A stretch of 64,000 bases of DNA from Leuconostoc rapi (GCF_016908715.1 NZ_JAFBEK010000006.1:55547-119546), one strand, 5' to 3'. Positions 1 through 8,911 are shown, numbered from the stretch's first letter. The notes: generated by a model from the letters alone, not told the origin. Numbers and translations are program-made.

Positions 1-99
1 ATCTCGAGAATTAAACGCCACACCTGTTACCTTAATTTGATCATTACCTTGTGTCGTAGCACTTAAAATAGTGCCTATTGTTTTCATTGAATAATTCAT
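1..99 (-). CDS. murF: Mur ligase N-terminus, probably MurF (partial, runs off left edge)
   Basis: Only the first 33 codons are present. The ATG has a GGAG ribosome binding site a few bases upstream. The peptide begins MNYSMKTIGTILSATT and ends with a VAFNSRD segment, which matches the N-terminal UDP-binding domain of Mur ligases (V-x-F-D/N-S-R). The length of the lead-in before this motif fits MurF (UDP-MurNAc-tripeptide:D-Ala-D-Ala ligase, last cytoplasmic step of peptidoglycan precursor synthesis) better than MurE, but with no ATPase domain in view the choice is an inference. The symbol is tentative. Confidence 0.5.
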   Translation of the reverse strand, partial: MNYSMKTIGTILSATTQGNDQIKVTGVAFNSRD

Positions 100-168
100 T
101 TATACTCCAAAATAACAGCACTACTATGTCAAAAGTTTAACCGCGACTGTGTAACATACGCGCTCAAC

Positions 169-198
169 TAATTATCATTAGTGCATTAATGATAATTA
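169..198. repeat. 30-bp near-perfect palindrome between murF start and rlmCD end
   Basis: Two 12-bp arms (TAATTATCATTA and its complement) flank a 6-base centre GTGCAT. The arms are AT-only apart from one G/C, and no T-run follows on either strand. It could be an operator for the downstream Mur ligase or a weak 3' stem-loop of the methyltransferase mRNA. The sequence shows only the symmetry. Confidence 0.6.
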
Positions 199-205
199 CA
201 TTGTA

Positions 206-1582
206 TCAAGAATTTTTCTTAAATACTGTAATGCTTTCAATATGTGACGTTTGTGGGAACTGATCTACTGGTAGAATCGTGCCATTAAGATGATACCCTT
301 GTTCTAAAATTTCAGCTGCATCGCGCGCTAAAGTAACTGGATTACAACTAATGTAAACCAAACGATCTGGTCCCATATCAACTGTTGCTTGGATGAGTTG
401 ACTCGTTAGTCCTCGTCGTGGTGGATCAACAAAAACAACATCTGGTTTAAGCCCAGCGTCTTGCCAACGTTTAAACTGCTCCGGTGCATCTGCTAAAATA
501 TACGTCACGTTTTTGATTTTATTAGCCTTAATATTCAGTTGCGCATCTGCGACAGCACCTGGCACAACTTCTACACCCAGCACCTGTTTAACCTGATTAG
601 CAACGGTGATGCCAATTGTTCCAATCCCTGAATACGCATCAATAACAACATCAGTTGTTTTGAGATTAGCCTTCTGAGCAGCTAGCTCATACAATTTCTC
701 TGTCATCTGTGGATTGACTTGATAAAAGGAATTTGGACCAATAACAAAATTATACCCCAATAATGTATCATGAATAGCGGATAGTCCCCAAAGCGTTCTA
801 TTATTCGGACTTAACAAAACATATTCTTTTTTAGGACTATAATTAAAAATCAAGCTCGTTAAATCGGGTAACTGTTGACAAATATCAGCGATAATATTTT
901 CTTCAAATTTAATCGTCTCATGATTGGATACGAGTACCACCATTAGCTCATGCGAGTAAAAACCCCGACGAATCATAATATAACGCATAGCACCTTGCCC
1001 AGTATCTGGGTCAAAAGCGCTAATATCGTATTTTTCTAATATATCACGCACCGTAGTAATAGCCTTGTCAATGTTAGCATCATTCACAAAATAATCTGTC
1101 ATGGGTACTAACTCATGGCTTCCACGACGATAAAAACCACTTGTTAAATGACCGCCTTGCCATTTAAGTGGGACAATTGTTTTATTACGGTAATACGACG
1201 GTTCATTCATACCAACAGTTGAATCAACGGTGCTCACTATACCACGTTGATCAAACAAACGTTGAATTTGCATTTGTTTTAATTCAAGTTGTGCCTGATA
1301 TTTTAAGTTCACTAGTGGTGCTGTTCCTGCATCGATTAAATATTGACGCTGGCTATCTTGGCGTTTATTGGACACATTTAAACGTTCGAGCACTTGAGCA
1401 TAGCCAGAAAACTTATCAACTTGCGTCACTTCTAATACTATTTTTTCACCTGGAATAGCATCTGCTATATATAATGGATATGATGGTGTGATATTCACGA
1501 TTCCCATGCCATCAATTCGTATATCATTAACTTCTGCCACTATTTTTTCATGTAGTTTAACTGGAATAATTGTCCGTGCCAT
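206..1582 (-). CDS. rlmCD: 23S rRNA (uracil-5-)-methyltransferase, RlmCD/RumA family, without Fe-S cysteines
   Basis: 458 residues, the normal family length. An N-terminal TRAM domain (about 5-65) is followed by the SAM-dependent methyltransferase fold: FYQVNPQMT near 285, DAYSGIGTIG near 318, DPPRRGL near 393, and the catalytic Cys in YISCNP near 415. The family makes m5U in 23S rRNA. The four cysteines that bind a [4Fe-4S] cluster in RumA and B. subtilis RlmCD are all missing: the aligned positions are R79, A85, A88 and Y164. No SD precedes the ATG, and a TTGACA/TGTATT promoter ends six bases before it, so the mRNA may be leaderless. Function is inferred from family motifs; which uracil is modified cannot be told. 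Confidence 0.88.
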   Translation of the reverse strand: MARTIIPVKLHEKIVAEVNDIRIDGMGIVNITPSYPLYIADAIPGEKIVLEVTQVDKFSGYAQVLERLNVSNKRQDSQRQYLIDAGTAPLVNLKYQAQLELKQMQIQRLFDQRGIVSTVDSTVGMNEPSYYRNKTIVPLKWQGGHLTSGFYRRGSHELVPMTDYFVNDANIDKAITTVRDILEKYDISAFDPDTGQGAMRYIMIRRGFYSHELMVVLVSNHETIKFEENIIADICQQLPDLTSLIFNYSPKKEYVLLSPNNRTLWGLSAIHDTLLGYNFVIGPNSFYQVNPQMTEKLYELAAQKANLKTTDVVIDAYSGIGTIGITVANQVKQVLGVEVVPGAVADAQLNIKANKIKNVTYILADAPEQFKRWQDAGLKPDVVFVDPPRRGLTSQLIQATVDMGPDRLVYISCNPVTLARDAAEILEQGYHLNGTILPVDQFPQTSHIESITVFKKNS

Positions 1583-1588
1583 AATTTC

Positions 1589-1617
1589 AATACATATGCA
1601 ATGGTAAATTTTGTCAA
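1589..1617 (-). promoter_or_regulatory. Promoter of rlmCD, predicted leaderless
   Basis: A consensus -35 TTGACA (minus strand of 1612-1617) and -10 TGTATT (1589-1594) are separated by 17 bases. Only six bases lie between the -10 box and the ATG at 1582, which puts the expected transcription start on the A of the start codon. No SD is present. Confidence 0.55.
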
Positions 1618-1704
1618 TTCATCGGTCTCAACGGGGATAATATAGCATCCACAATAACAAATTATTTATCACTTGCGATATTCTCTTTCATTATAATTTA
1701 ACAA

Positions 1705-1734
1705 TAAAAGCGTTCACCAAAGTGAACGCTTTTA
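1705..1734 (-). terminator. Intrinsic terminator after rpmE2
   Basis: A perfect 13-bp stem (1705-1717 with 1722-1734) closes a 4-base loop (CAAA). The gene-distal arm ends in a T-run on the minus strand. It lies 15 bases after the rpmE2 stop codon. Confidence 0.85.
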
Positions 1735-1749
1735 TAAAAACGAAGTATA

Positions 1750-2016
1750 TTATTGTTCTTCGTTGTTTTTGAAGCCAAATCCAGCGAATTTCTTGTTGAA
1801 CTTGTCGACCGCACCATCTGCTTGCGTAAACTTTTGCTTACCCGTGTAAAATGGATGTGAATCTGATGTAATATCCATACGAATAACAGGATATTCTGTA
1901 CCTTCAAAATCAGTTGTGTCATTTGATGTTACAGTTGAAGCTGACAAAAACTTCTTACCTGTTGAAGCATCAAGGAAGACGACCTTTTGATATTTTGGAT
2001 GGATTTCTGCTTGCAT
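1750..2016 (-). CDS. rpmE2: Ribosomal protein L31 type B
   Basis: 88 residues beginning [14 protein letters not shown], with the conserved [13 protein letters not shown] segment of L31. No CxxC pair is present, so this is the zinc-independent B form that replaces zinc-binding L31 on the large subunit when zinc is short. A GGAG ribosome binding site lies upstream and an intrinsic terminator follows, so it is probably a single-gene unit. No zinc-dependent L31 paralogue is present in this window. Confidence 0.97.
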   Translation of the reverse strand: MQAEIHPKYQKVVFLDASTGKKFLSASTVTSNDTTDFEGTEYPVIRMDITSDSHPFYTGKQKFTQADGAVDKFNKKFAGFGFKNNEEQ

Positions 2017-2122
2017 AATAAATTCTCCTTAGCGCCCTGATACTTCTGTAACAGAGTCAGTATATAACTAGTATATCTTAGCATAACGCATATTAAATTG
2101 CAACAACTTCAGAGATACCTAG

Positions 2123-3409
2123 TCATGGCATTAAGTTAATAAGGTCAATGCCCTCAATTGTAATATCAGCACCTAATGTCGTTAACTTATTTTGAATGCG
2201 ATCGTAGCCTCTTAAAATATGATCGGCGTCATTAATGATTGTCTTTCCTTCGGCCATTATAGCTGCAATGATTAAGGCCGCACCTGCTCTAATTTCAGCT
2301 GCCTCGACATCTGTTCCAACTAATCTAGGTGAATGATTAACGCGAATGTGGCCTGGCTTATCAGAATCAATATCCCCACCCATTCTCCTCAATTCTGCAA
2401 CATGTTTAACACGTTTTGGATAGATTGTATCGTTAATACTACTCTCACCAGAAGCCATCAACAATAACGGCGTGATTGGTTGTTGTAAATCTGTCGCAAA
2501 TCCAGGATATGGCATCGTTTTAATATTGACTGGTTTCAGATCATCTGATTTGTATACATGAATCGTATCTTCACCGATGTCTAAATTAACACCCATTTCA
2601 ATCAATTTTGATGTATATGATTCCAAATGTTCTGGGATCACATTTTTAATTGTCACACCGTCACCAAATGCAGCTGCCATACTCATGTAAGTACCCGCTT
2701 CAATACGATCTGGAATAACAGTATGTGTATTACGCGCTTTAAGACTCGGTACACCAGCAATTCGAATCGTATCTGTCCCTGCGCCTCGCACATTGGCACC
2801 CATATTATTTAAAAATGTTGCGATATCAATAATTTCTGGTTCACGTGCCGCATTTTCGATCACTGTTTGACCCTTTGCACGCACAGCGGCCAAAATAATA
2901 TTAATTGTCGCACCCACAGACACAGTATCTAATGCAATTCGTGCACCTATTAACCCATGTTCTGTTGCATCAATATGAATAATATCATTACTTTCAGTAA
3001 CTGTCGCACCAAGCGCTTCAAATCCCTTGATGTGTTGATCAATAGGACGCCTGCCTAAATTATCACCACCAGGGAATGTGACGGTTGCACGGTTAAAACG
3101 ACCCAAAAGCGCACCCATAAAATAATATGAGGCACGTAAGGACTTGATTGCACCACTTGGTAAATCACTCTCTGTAATATGTGTTGGATCGATGTCTAGA
3201 TTACCATTTGCAAAAGTTGACTGCACATTCATTGCGTTCAAAATCAACTGCAAATTTTTAACATCCAAAATCTGTGGCACCGTGTCAAATTTGACCGGTG
3301 TGTCGGCCAAAATAGCAGCCGGTATTAATGCTACTGTCGAATTTTTTGCGCCACCGATTGTGACCTCACCATGGAGGCGTTTGCCACCGCGTACAATTAT
3401 TTTAGCCAT
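2123..3409 (-). CDS. murA: UDP-GlcNAc 1-carboxyvinyltransferase (MurA2/MurZ type) with Cys-to-Asp active site
   Basis: 428 residues, full length. It catalyses the first committed step of peptidoglycan synthesis, the transfer of enolpyruvate from PEP to UDP-GlcNAc. The GGAKNS motif carries the conserved Lys (about residue 22), [15 protein letters not shown] fits the MurZ/MurAB subgroup, and [13 protein letters not shown] carries the Arg near the C-terminus. The loop that normally reads PGGC reads PGGDN here: residue 116 is Asp where the fosfomycin-binding Cys115 of E. coli sits. Asp at this site keeps the enzyme active but insensitive to fosfomycin in other bacteria. An AAGGA site supports the ATG. 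It stands alone between rpmE2 and pheT. Confidence 0.95.
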   Translation of the reverse strand: MAKIIVRGGKRLHGEVTIGGAKNSTVALIPAAILADTPVKFDTVPQILDVKNLQLILNAMNVQSTFANGNLDIDPTHITESDLPSGAIKSLRASYYFMGALLGRFNRATVTFPGGDNLGRRPIDQHIKGFEALGATVTESNDIIHIDATEHGLIGARIALDTVSVGATINIILAAVRAKGQTVIENAAREPEIIDIATFLNNMGANVRGAGTDTIRIAGVPSLKARNTHTVIPDRIEAGTYMSMAAAFGDGVTIKNVIPEHLESYTSKLIEMGVNLDIGEDTIHVYKSDDLKPVNIKTMPYPGFATDLQQPITPLLLMASGESSINDTIYPKRVKHVAELRRMGGDIDSDKPGHIRVNHSPRLVGTDVEAAEIRAGAALIIAAIMAEGKTIINDADHILRGYDRIQNKLTTLGADITIEGIDLINLMP

Positions 3410-3490
3410 GAATTTTCCTTGTAAAAGTTATAGTCCAAATTCAATTATACAGTGAAAATGGCTGTAACTCAAATTAAATTAGAAATTAGA

Positions 3491-5947
3491 TTAACGAATC
3501 TCCACATGAAGTTCGTTAATCAAGGCAGTTGTTACCTTTTCAAAATCCGCGTTGACCTCTGCTTCTAGCAATGTCCCATCGTTATCTTGATAGGTTAGTG
3601 TGTAGGCTAATGACTTTTTCCCAGAAGGTAGTTTATCCCCTTTATAGACATCAAATAACTTAATATTGACTAGTTTATCACCCGAGACTTGCGCGATTAG
3701 TGATTCAATAGTTGCATGCTTAATATCTGCGTCAACTAATAGCGCGGCATCACGACTCATCTGAGGAAAACGTGAAACCTTATGATAGTGTACATCAAGT
3801 TCTGAATTAGACATCACAGCAAACAAATTTAACTCAAATCCAAAAACTGACGATAACTTTTGAGCTTTAGTAATTAGTGGGTGTATTTGACCAACAAAAC
3901 CAAGATACACCTCACCAGCATATATATCGGCCGTCTGTCCTGGATGCATGTTAACATGACGATCAGTTGCGACATAGGTCACATGATTAACACCTATTTG
4001 ATTCAAATAGTCTGAGACAATGCCCTTGATATCATAGAAATCAACCGGTCGATCTGTTTTCAGTGCTTGCCAAGTCGAGTTTGCATAATTACCAGTTAAA
4101 ATACCAGCAATATGTTCCATTTCAGTGGGTAATTCATTCTTTTCATTTGCTATAAAAACACGTCCTTGTTCGTAAAGTGCAATATCACGAACAAAGTGAT
4201 TCACATTATAGGCCACATCTTCAAGCAAACCTGCTAATAAGTTTTGACGTGCAGTGGTACGATCTGAGCTCATTGGATAGTCTAACGTTAATAGCTTTGC
4301 TGTTGTATTTTCAGCAAATTGTTGTGCCTTTTCTGGCGTCGTCAACACATAAGAAATAGCTTGGTTCAGACCCAGACTTTCCATAATACGCCGGCTAGCA
4401 CGTATTTGGCGTTGTTGTTGTGTTAATTGACCAGGCGTTGTTGGCCCATATGGCAATGTCACAGGCAGGTTATCATAACCATACAACCGTGCGATTTCTT
4501 CAATGAGATCAGCTGTAATGCCCATATCCGGACGGCGTGCTGGCAAAATTACTTCAGCATAATCGTCATGCGTTTGATAGTCAAAAGATAGTTGATCTAG
4601 AATCGCTGTTATATCACTTAAGGTCAACGCTGTTCCTAGAATTTGATTAACCCGTTGTGTTGACAGCGCGATTGTCTTAGTTGAGCGCTGAATATTTGAC
4701 GCTACTACTTGCCCTCTAGCAACCTGTCCACCTGCCAATTCATCTGACAATTGCGCAGCATGATCTAGTGCTGTCAATGTATTGTCCCAATTGACACCGC
4801 GTTCAAAACGTGATGATGCCTCTGAATGTAAGTTGTGACGACGTGCTGTTGCACGAACAAGACTAGGATTAAATACTGCACTTTCTAGCACAATGTGTTT
4901 AGTTTGTCGGTCAACCTCAGAACTTTTCCCACCCATAACGCCTGCTAACATCAAAGGCTCGTCAACGGTTGCAATCACAATATCTTCACCTGATCGTAAT
5001 TGACGTGTTTGCTCATCTAAGGTCACTAATTGCTCATCTTTTTTTGCACGACGAATATGTAATTCATGATGCGTTAATTTATCTAAATCAAAAGCGTGTA
5101 TTGGCTGACCGTACATCAACATCATGTAATTCGTAATGTCAACAATATTATTAATTGGTCGCATGCCTGCGTTCCATAATCGCTTTTGTAACCAAAGTGG
5201 TGAATCCGTCACTGTCACATTGTTTATCACGCGTAATGCGTATTTAGGTGCTAATGAATCATCATCCAATGTAACGGTTACTTGCTCGCTGGCTAAAGAC
5301 TCATACTCCACCAAATCAAAATCAGGCACCGTGACTTTTTGCTTAAGCATCGCCCCAAACTCGTAGGCAGTGCCGATCATCGATAACATATCTGCACGAT
5401 TAGGTGTTAAATCTGTATCTAAAACAGGTTCATTCATTCCCAAAACTACAAGTGCATCATCCCCTGGTTTAACATGATCTTGTTCAGAAAAAATGTGTAT
5501 ACCATCTTCAAAATTTTTGGGTGCAATCTTGTTGTCAAAACCAATCTCTTGTAAGGCAACTAACATGCCATAAGAATCTTGACCACGTAATGTTACTTTT
5601 TCTAACGTCACCAACTCACCTGTATCATGCTTGATAATATGTGCACCAACGGTTGCCAAAATCACTAGCTGCCCTTCTGCAATATTAGGTGCCCCCGTAA
5701 CAACTTGCACGAGATCAGATGTGCCAACATTCACTTGTGCTATCACCATATGATCAGAATCAGGATGGGGTTGAACCTGCATAACTTGTGCCACGATAAG
5801 ACCGTCTTGTCCTTTTGCAATCGTTGTGCTCTCATTAATTTCAACACTCGTTCGTTCCACTTGCTCTGCTAAATCCGCTACAGCTGCTGGTTCCAAATTA
5901 ATGGTGTTATTTAGATATTCATTCAGCCATGTCAAACTTGTTTTCAT
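3491..5947 (-). CDS. pheT: Phenylalanyl-tRNA synthetase beta subunit
   Basis: 818 residues, the standard size of the bacterial long beta chain. In order: an N-terminal EMAP-like tRNA-binding domain (about 40-150), B3/B4 editing region (about 205-380, with TPNRADMLS just before it), B5 domain (about 405-475), the catalytic-like core (about 490-680) and a C-terminal FDX anticodon-binding domain (about 720-815, starting near VSRFPQMSRDAALL). It forms the alpha2-beta2 enzyme with PheS, which lies two bases upstream, so the two are co-transcribed and translationally coupled under the T-box. Confidence 0.97.
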   Translation of the reverse strand: MKTSLTWLNEYLNNTINLEPAAVADLAEQVERTSVEINESTTIAKGQDGLIVAQVMQVQPHPDSDHMVIAQVNVGTSDLVQVVTGAPNIAEGQLVILATVGAHIIKHDTGELVTLEKVTLRGQDSYGMLVALQEIGFDNKIAPKNFEDGIHIFSEQDHVKPGDDALVVLGMNEPVLDTDLTPNRADMLSMIGTAYEFGAMLKQKVTVPDFDLVEYESLASEQVTVTLDDDSLAPKYALRVINNVTVTDSPLWLQKRLWNAGMRPINNIVDITNYMMLMYGQPIHAFDLDKLTHHELHIRRAKKDEQLVTLDEQTRQLRSGEDIVIATVDEPLMLAGVMGGKSSEVDRQTKHIVLESAVFNPSLVRATARRHNLHSEASSRFERGVNWDNTLTALDHAAQLSDELAGGQVARGQVVASNIQRSTKTIALSTQRVNQILGTALTLSDITAILDQLSFDYQTHDDYAEVILPARRPDMGITADLIEEIARLYGYDNLPVTLPYGPTTPGQLTQQQRQIRASRRIMESLGLNQAISYVLTTPEKAQQFAENTTAKLLTLDYPMSSDRTTARQNLLAGLLEDVAYNVNHFVRDIALYEQGRVFIANEKNELPTEMEHIAGILTGNYANSTWQALKTDRPVDFYDIKGIVSDYLNQIGVNHVTYVATDRHVNMHPGQTADIYAGEVYLGFVGQIHPLITKAQKLSSVFGFELNLFAVMSNSELDVHYHKVSRFPQMSRDAALLVDADIKHATIESLIAQVSGDKLVNIKLFDVYKGDKLPSGKKSLAYTLTYQDNDGTLLEAEVNADFEKVTTALINELHVEIR

Positions 5948-5949
5948 TT

Positions 5950-6999
5950 TCAGTTTCCTTTCCGATTAAATTGCGATAAGAATCGTATGTCATTGAGATA
6001 GAATTGGCGAATATCATCCACGCCATACTTTAGCATAGCAAACCGGTCTGGTCCTAAGCCAAAAGCGAAAGCAGAATATTTTTCAGGATCAATGCCATCC
6101 ATCCTTAACACATTTGGATGTGTCATACCGGCACCCAGCACTTCAATCCATTCAATATCTTCTGGTTTCATATCTGGGGTGACTTCATTCCACGAAACGT
6201 CAACTTCGACAGAAGGCTCAGTAAATGGAAAATAAGATGGTCTCATACGGATTTGGTGTTTTTCACCAAACAATGCTTGCATAATCGAAAGTAACGTACC
6301 CTTCAAATCAGCCATTGTAATATTTTCACCAACAACCATCCCCTCAACTTGATGAAACTGATGAGAATGCGTAGCATCATCAGTATCACGACGGTACACT
6401 TTCCCAGGTGCAATCATTTTCAAAGGTCCTTTTGAAAAATCATGTTTTTCAAGTGAACGTGACTGTACGGGTGATGTCTGTGTACGCATTAAGATTTCTG
6501 GTGTGATATAAAATGTGTCTTGCATATCGCGTGCTGGATGATCTTTAGGCAAATTTTCTCGTTCAAAATTATATTCATCTGTTTCAACTTCTGGTGAATC
6601 AACTGTATCATCAATAATTTTAAAACCTAAACCAAGAAAATGTTGTTCAATTTCATCAATGATTTGTTGCAAAACATGCGGTTGTCCAACAGCATGTGAG
6701 CTGCCAGGTAATGTCACATCAATTGTTTCAGATGCTAATTGTTGATTTAATTTTGCAACTTCTTCGGCTGCTTTTTTTTCGGCTAACAAATTAGTAATTG
6801 TTTGACGTACATCATTACCAATTTCACCAACTGTTTTGCGTTCTTGAGCGGGTACATTCTTCATACCCTTAAGTAAGTTTGTTAACTCACCTTTTCTGCC
6901 TAACAAACTTACCCGTAATGATTCAATATCTACGCCAACAGTATTAATTCTTTCAATCGCTGTTGCTTTTAGCGCCGTGAGATCTTCAACTAAGCTCAT
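5950..6999 (-). CDS. pheS: Phenylalanyl-tRNA synthetase alpha subunit
   Basis: 349 residues. An N-terminal coiled-coil arm (about 1-90) precedes the class II catalytic core with motif 2 (VYRRDTDDATHSHQFHQVEG) and motif 3 (FGLGPDRFAM) near the C-terminus. It charges tRNA-Phe in complex with PheT. It is the first gene of the pheST operon and sits directly downstream of a T-box leader with a UUC specifier, so its expression should rise when uncharged tRNA-Phe accumulates. Confidence 0.97.
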   Translation of the reverse strand: MSLVEDLTALKATAIERINTVGVDIESLRVSLLGRKGELTNLLKGMKNVPAQERKTVGEIGNDVRQTITNLLAEKKAAEEVAKLNQQLASETIDVTLPGSSHAVGQPHVLQQIIDEIEQHFLGLGFKIIDDTVDSPEVETDEYNFERENLPKDHPARDMQDTFYITPEILMRTQTSPVQSRSLEKHDFSKGPLKMIAPGKVYRRDTDDATHSHQFHQVEGMVVGENITMADLKGTLLSIMQALFGEKHQIRMRPSYFPFTEPSVEVDVSWNEVTPDMKPEDIEWIEVLGAGMTHPNVLRMDGIDPEKYSAFAFGLGPDRFAMLKYGVDDIRQFYLNDIRFLSQFNRKGN

Positions 7000-7040
7000 A
7001 ATTATTTCCTTTCAACTCCTGAATATCATGACTAATTCAT

Positions 7041-7258
7041 AAAAAAATCCCATGCTATCAAAAAGATAACATGGGACGTTAATAACCGTGGTACCACCCA
7101 ATTTTCTGGTTTACACCAGCTTTAATGACGATAACGTCGTCTGCCGTTGGCAATTAAGCCAAACACTCCTGACTGAAATTCTTTGAACGCTTTACTATGA
7201 TACTTTCACCAAAAATATACCATTCGCTGAATCAAGCATGCAATTACTAGGTCATTCT
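7041..7258 (-). promoter_or_regulatory. T-box riboswitch of pheST (Phe specifier)
   Basis: Reading the minus strand: a stem I region with an AGTA loop-E motif (7245-7248) and, on the 3' side, GAA-T-TTC-A, giving UUC (7175-7177) as the specifier codon. Next come a stem III hairpin (CTGGT-GTAA-ACCAG), the T-box consensus GGGTGGTACCACGG near 7086-7102, and a competing terminator with a 12-bp stem (7048-7059 with 7065-7076, one G-U) followed by seven Ts. Uncharged tRNA-Phe would favour the antiterminator. A candidate -10 (TATATT) lies near 7269-7274. The T-box core and terminator are certain; the exact stem I fold is my reading. Confidence 0.92.
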
Positions 7259-7309
7259 CTGTGCTTAAAATATATAATTCTAATAATAATCCGTCGTATG
7301 CCGTCTATT

Positions 7310-7358
7310 AAAAAACGATACGTTATGACTATACTGTTAGTATATCATGCCCTATCGT
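7310..7358 (-). terminator. Terminator after the HxlR regulator gene
   Basis: On the minus strand ACGATA pairs with TATCGT (7315-7320 with 7353-7358). Inner ATGA/TCAT and ATACT/AGTAT stems close a 3-base loop, and six Ts follow. It separates the HxlR gene from the pheST leader. Confidence 0.65.
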
Positions 7359-7375
7359 CTCTGTCTTCAATATTT

Positions 7376-7720
7376 TTATTTTACTGGTTCGCTATTGTTA
7401 AATTTATCAGACCACTCATGTATGGCCGCCATCATAGGTCGCATTGCCTCACCAGCAGGTGTTAGCTTGTATTCAATTAAGCTAGAGTCTTCGTAAGTCA
7501 CGCGATTAACGATGTTCACTGCTTCTAATTCTTTCAATCGCTCTACTAACACACGGTCTGAGCAGACTGGAATTGCACGTGAAATTTCTAAAAAACGCTT
7601 AGCCCCACCTATGAGTAGTGTTTCTATAATGAGACCATTCCATTTTCGTCCAAGAATTTGAAATGTCCTTGTAAAATTTTCGCAAAGTAAATCGTCTGTT
7701 TGTTCTGCCAATTTTGCCAT
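7376..7720 (-). CDS. HxlR-family winged-helix transcriptional regulator
   Basis: 114 residues from the ATG at 7720, chosen because a GAGGA site lies just upstream; a longer frame reaches 7780 without support. The N-terminus has a single Cys (residue 13) before FTRTFQILGRKWNGLIIETLL, the standard HxlR opening, and the wing region follows (LERLKELEAVNIVNRV, IEYKLTPAGEAM). Several HxlR proteins use this Cys to sense quinones, aldehydes or oxidants, as HypR and QorR do. The target is unknown; no divergent partner gene exists, so it may control itself or a distant locus. Confidence 0.9.
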   Translation of the reverse strand: MAKLAEQTDDLLCENFTRTFQILGRKWNGLIIETLLIGGAKRFLEISRAIPVCSDRVLVERLKELEAVNIVNRVTYEDSSLIEYKLTPAGEAMRPMMAAIHEWSDKFNNSEPVK

Positions 7721-7792
7721 ATTTTTTGTCCTCGAAATGATATATACGTTAATACTAACACAAAACCGTTCTATGGACAAAAAGTAAGCAAG

Positions 7793-8659
7793 TTAAATGA
7801 GCGTCTTAGCAAGGTAGAAGCAACCCAAGATACCAGCATTATCACCATTTGCTACGGGTACAATATAATCGTCTAAATCTGGCACTTCCAAATAATCACT
7901 CATTTGCTTAGCAAAGCTTTCACGAATAAGTGGAAACAGGTCTTCTCGATGAGAAACGCCACCGCCAAATACAATTTTTTCAGGACGCAGGATCATCGTG
8001 TAATCTAGTGCAGCTTGTGCCAAATAATAAGCTTCAATCTTCCAAGCTAAGTGGTCAGCTGGTATTTCTTTAGCGCTCATTTGCCAACGTGCTTCAATCG
8101 CTGGTCCAGCAGCCAGTCCTTCTAAACAGTTGTCCCCGTGGAATGGGCAATGACCTTCATACGTGTCTTCTGGATGCTTTTGTAGGAAGATATGTCCTGC
8201 CTCAGGATGTCCGTAACCACTCACTAGATGACCACCAGAAACAATCCCAGCGCCCACACCAGTACCAACTGTCAAATAAACCATGTTGTTAACATCTTTT
8301 GCAGCGCCGGTTTCAAATTCCGCCCATCCAGCACCGTTAACATCTGTTGTCCAGAAATAAGGAATATCGCGCCATGCCTTCATACGTCCCAAAAAGTCAT
8401 AACCTGACCAACCATGCTTAGGTGTAGCTAAGACATAGCCATATGTTTTAGAGTTAGTAACAATATCAATTGGCCCGAATGCTGCAATACCAATCGCATC
8501 AATATTATCAAATTGATCAAAAAACGCGATGACTTGATCTAATGTTTTTTCACCGTCCAGCGTTGGAAAAGCCGAACGTGCGACAATATTGTAATTTTCA
8601 TCCGCGACTGCCACAACAAACTTTGTTCCACCTGCTTCAATTGCACCTAATAATCCCAT
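7793..8659 (-). CDS. scrK: ROK-family fructokinase
   Basis: 288 residues from the ATG at 8659; an in-frame ATG at 8692 is less likely because family members start MGLLGAIEAGGTKF. The ATP-binding loop (AIEAGGTKF, 5-13), TVGTGVGAG, and the zinc motif HPEAGH...CPFHGDNCLEGLA mark the fructokinase branch of ROK kinases. It phosphorylates fructose to fructose-6-phosphate in the cytoplasm, for entry to the phosphoketolase pathway. Its promoter carries an operator almost identical to the one in front of mannitol dehydrogenase 2.5 kb away, so both are probably under one regulator and compete for the same fructose. Confidence 0.9.
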   Translation of the reverse strand: MGLLGAIEAGGTKFVVAVADENYNIVARSAFPTLDGEKTLDQVIAFFDQFDNIDAIGIAAFGPIDIVTNSKTYGYVLATPKHGWSGYDFLGRMKAWRDIPYFWTTDVNGAGWAEFETGAAKDVNNMVYLTVGTGVGAGIVSGGHLVSGYGHPEAGHIFLQKHPEDTYEGHCPFHGDNCLEGLAAGPAIEARWQMSAKEIPADHLAWKIEAYYLAQAALDYTMILRPEKIVFGGGVSHREDLFPLIRESFAKQMSDYLEVPDLDDYIVPVANGDNAGILGCFYLAKTLI

Positions 8660-8771
8660 TTTTTCTCTTTTCTGATACGTTATCAAACCCATATTACCTG
8701 AAAAAACAGCAATACTTGAATGATAGCATTTATTTTACACACTCGTAAATCTGTTTATTATTTAAAATTTA

Positions 8772-8784
8772 TGAAGCGCTTACA
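8772..8784. promoter_or_regulatory. cre-like site in the fructokinase leader
   Basis: TGAAGCGCTTACA resembles the cre consensus with one base missing from the spacer. It lies downstream of the predicted -10, a roadblock position for CcpA or a related LacI-family protein. Confidence 0.45.
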
Positions 8785-8790
8785 TTCCAG

Positions 8791-8810
8791 TGTAATCGAT
8801 TATGATTACA
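8791..8810. promoter_or_regulatory. Palindrome TGTAATC-N6-GATTACA in the fructokinase promoter
   Basis: Perfect 7-bp arms around six bases, lying between the -35 element and the cre-like site. The TGTAA/TTACA half-sites recur 2.4 kb away at 11189-11199 in the mannitol dehydrogenase leader with one-base spacing, which suggests a second shared regulatory protein. Confidence 0.4.
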
Positions 8811-8812
8811 TA

Positions 8813-8828
8813 TGTCAAGCGCTCTTCA
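8813..8828 (-). promoter_or_regulatory. LacI-type operator overlapping fructokinase -35
   Basis: TGTCAAGCGCTCTTCA on the plus strand; read on the minus strand its 3' end forms the -35 TTGACA (8813-8818). The same 16-mer with one change covers the -35 of the mannitol dehydrogenase promoter at 11229-11244. The central AGCGCT is typical of LacI-family operators. Confidence 0.65.
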
Positions 8829-8911
8829 GAATTTTTTTATGAAAATTTATTTTTTACATAATTATGCATCAAGTGTCAAATAATTTAGAATGGATAATCA
8901 CTAGAACAAAC

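Noticed and set aside
169..198. Reading the palindrome as a Fur/PerR box
   Set aside because: The arms do not fit the TGATAAT-N-ATTATCA pattern; only the symmetry is supported.
7238..7465. 75-residue plus-strand frame before the HxlR gene
   Set aside because: It overlaps the 3' end of the HxlR gene on the other strand, has no SD and covers the HxlR terminator and the T-box upstream region.
8813..8828. Calling the AGCGCT operators standard CcpA cre sites
   Set aside because: TG and CA are two bases farther apart than in the 14-bp cre consensus, so a dedicated LacI-family protein is more likely, though CcpA is not excluded.
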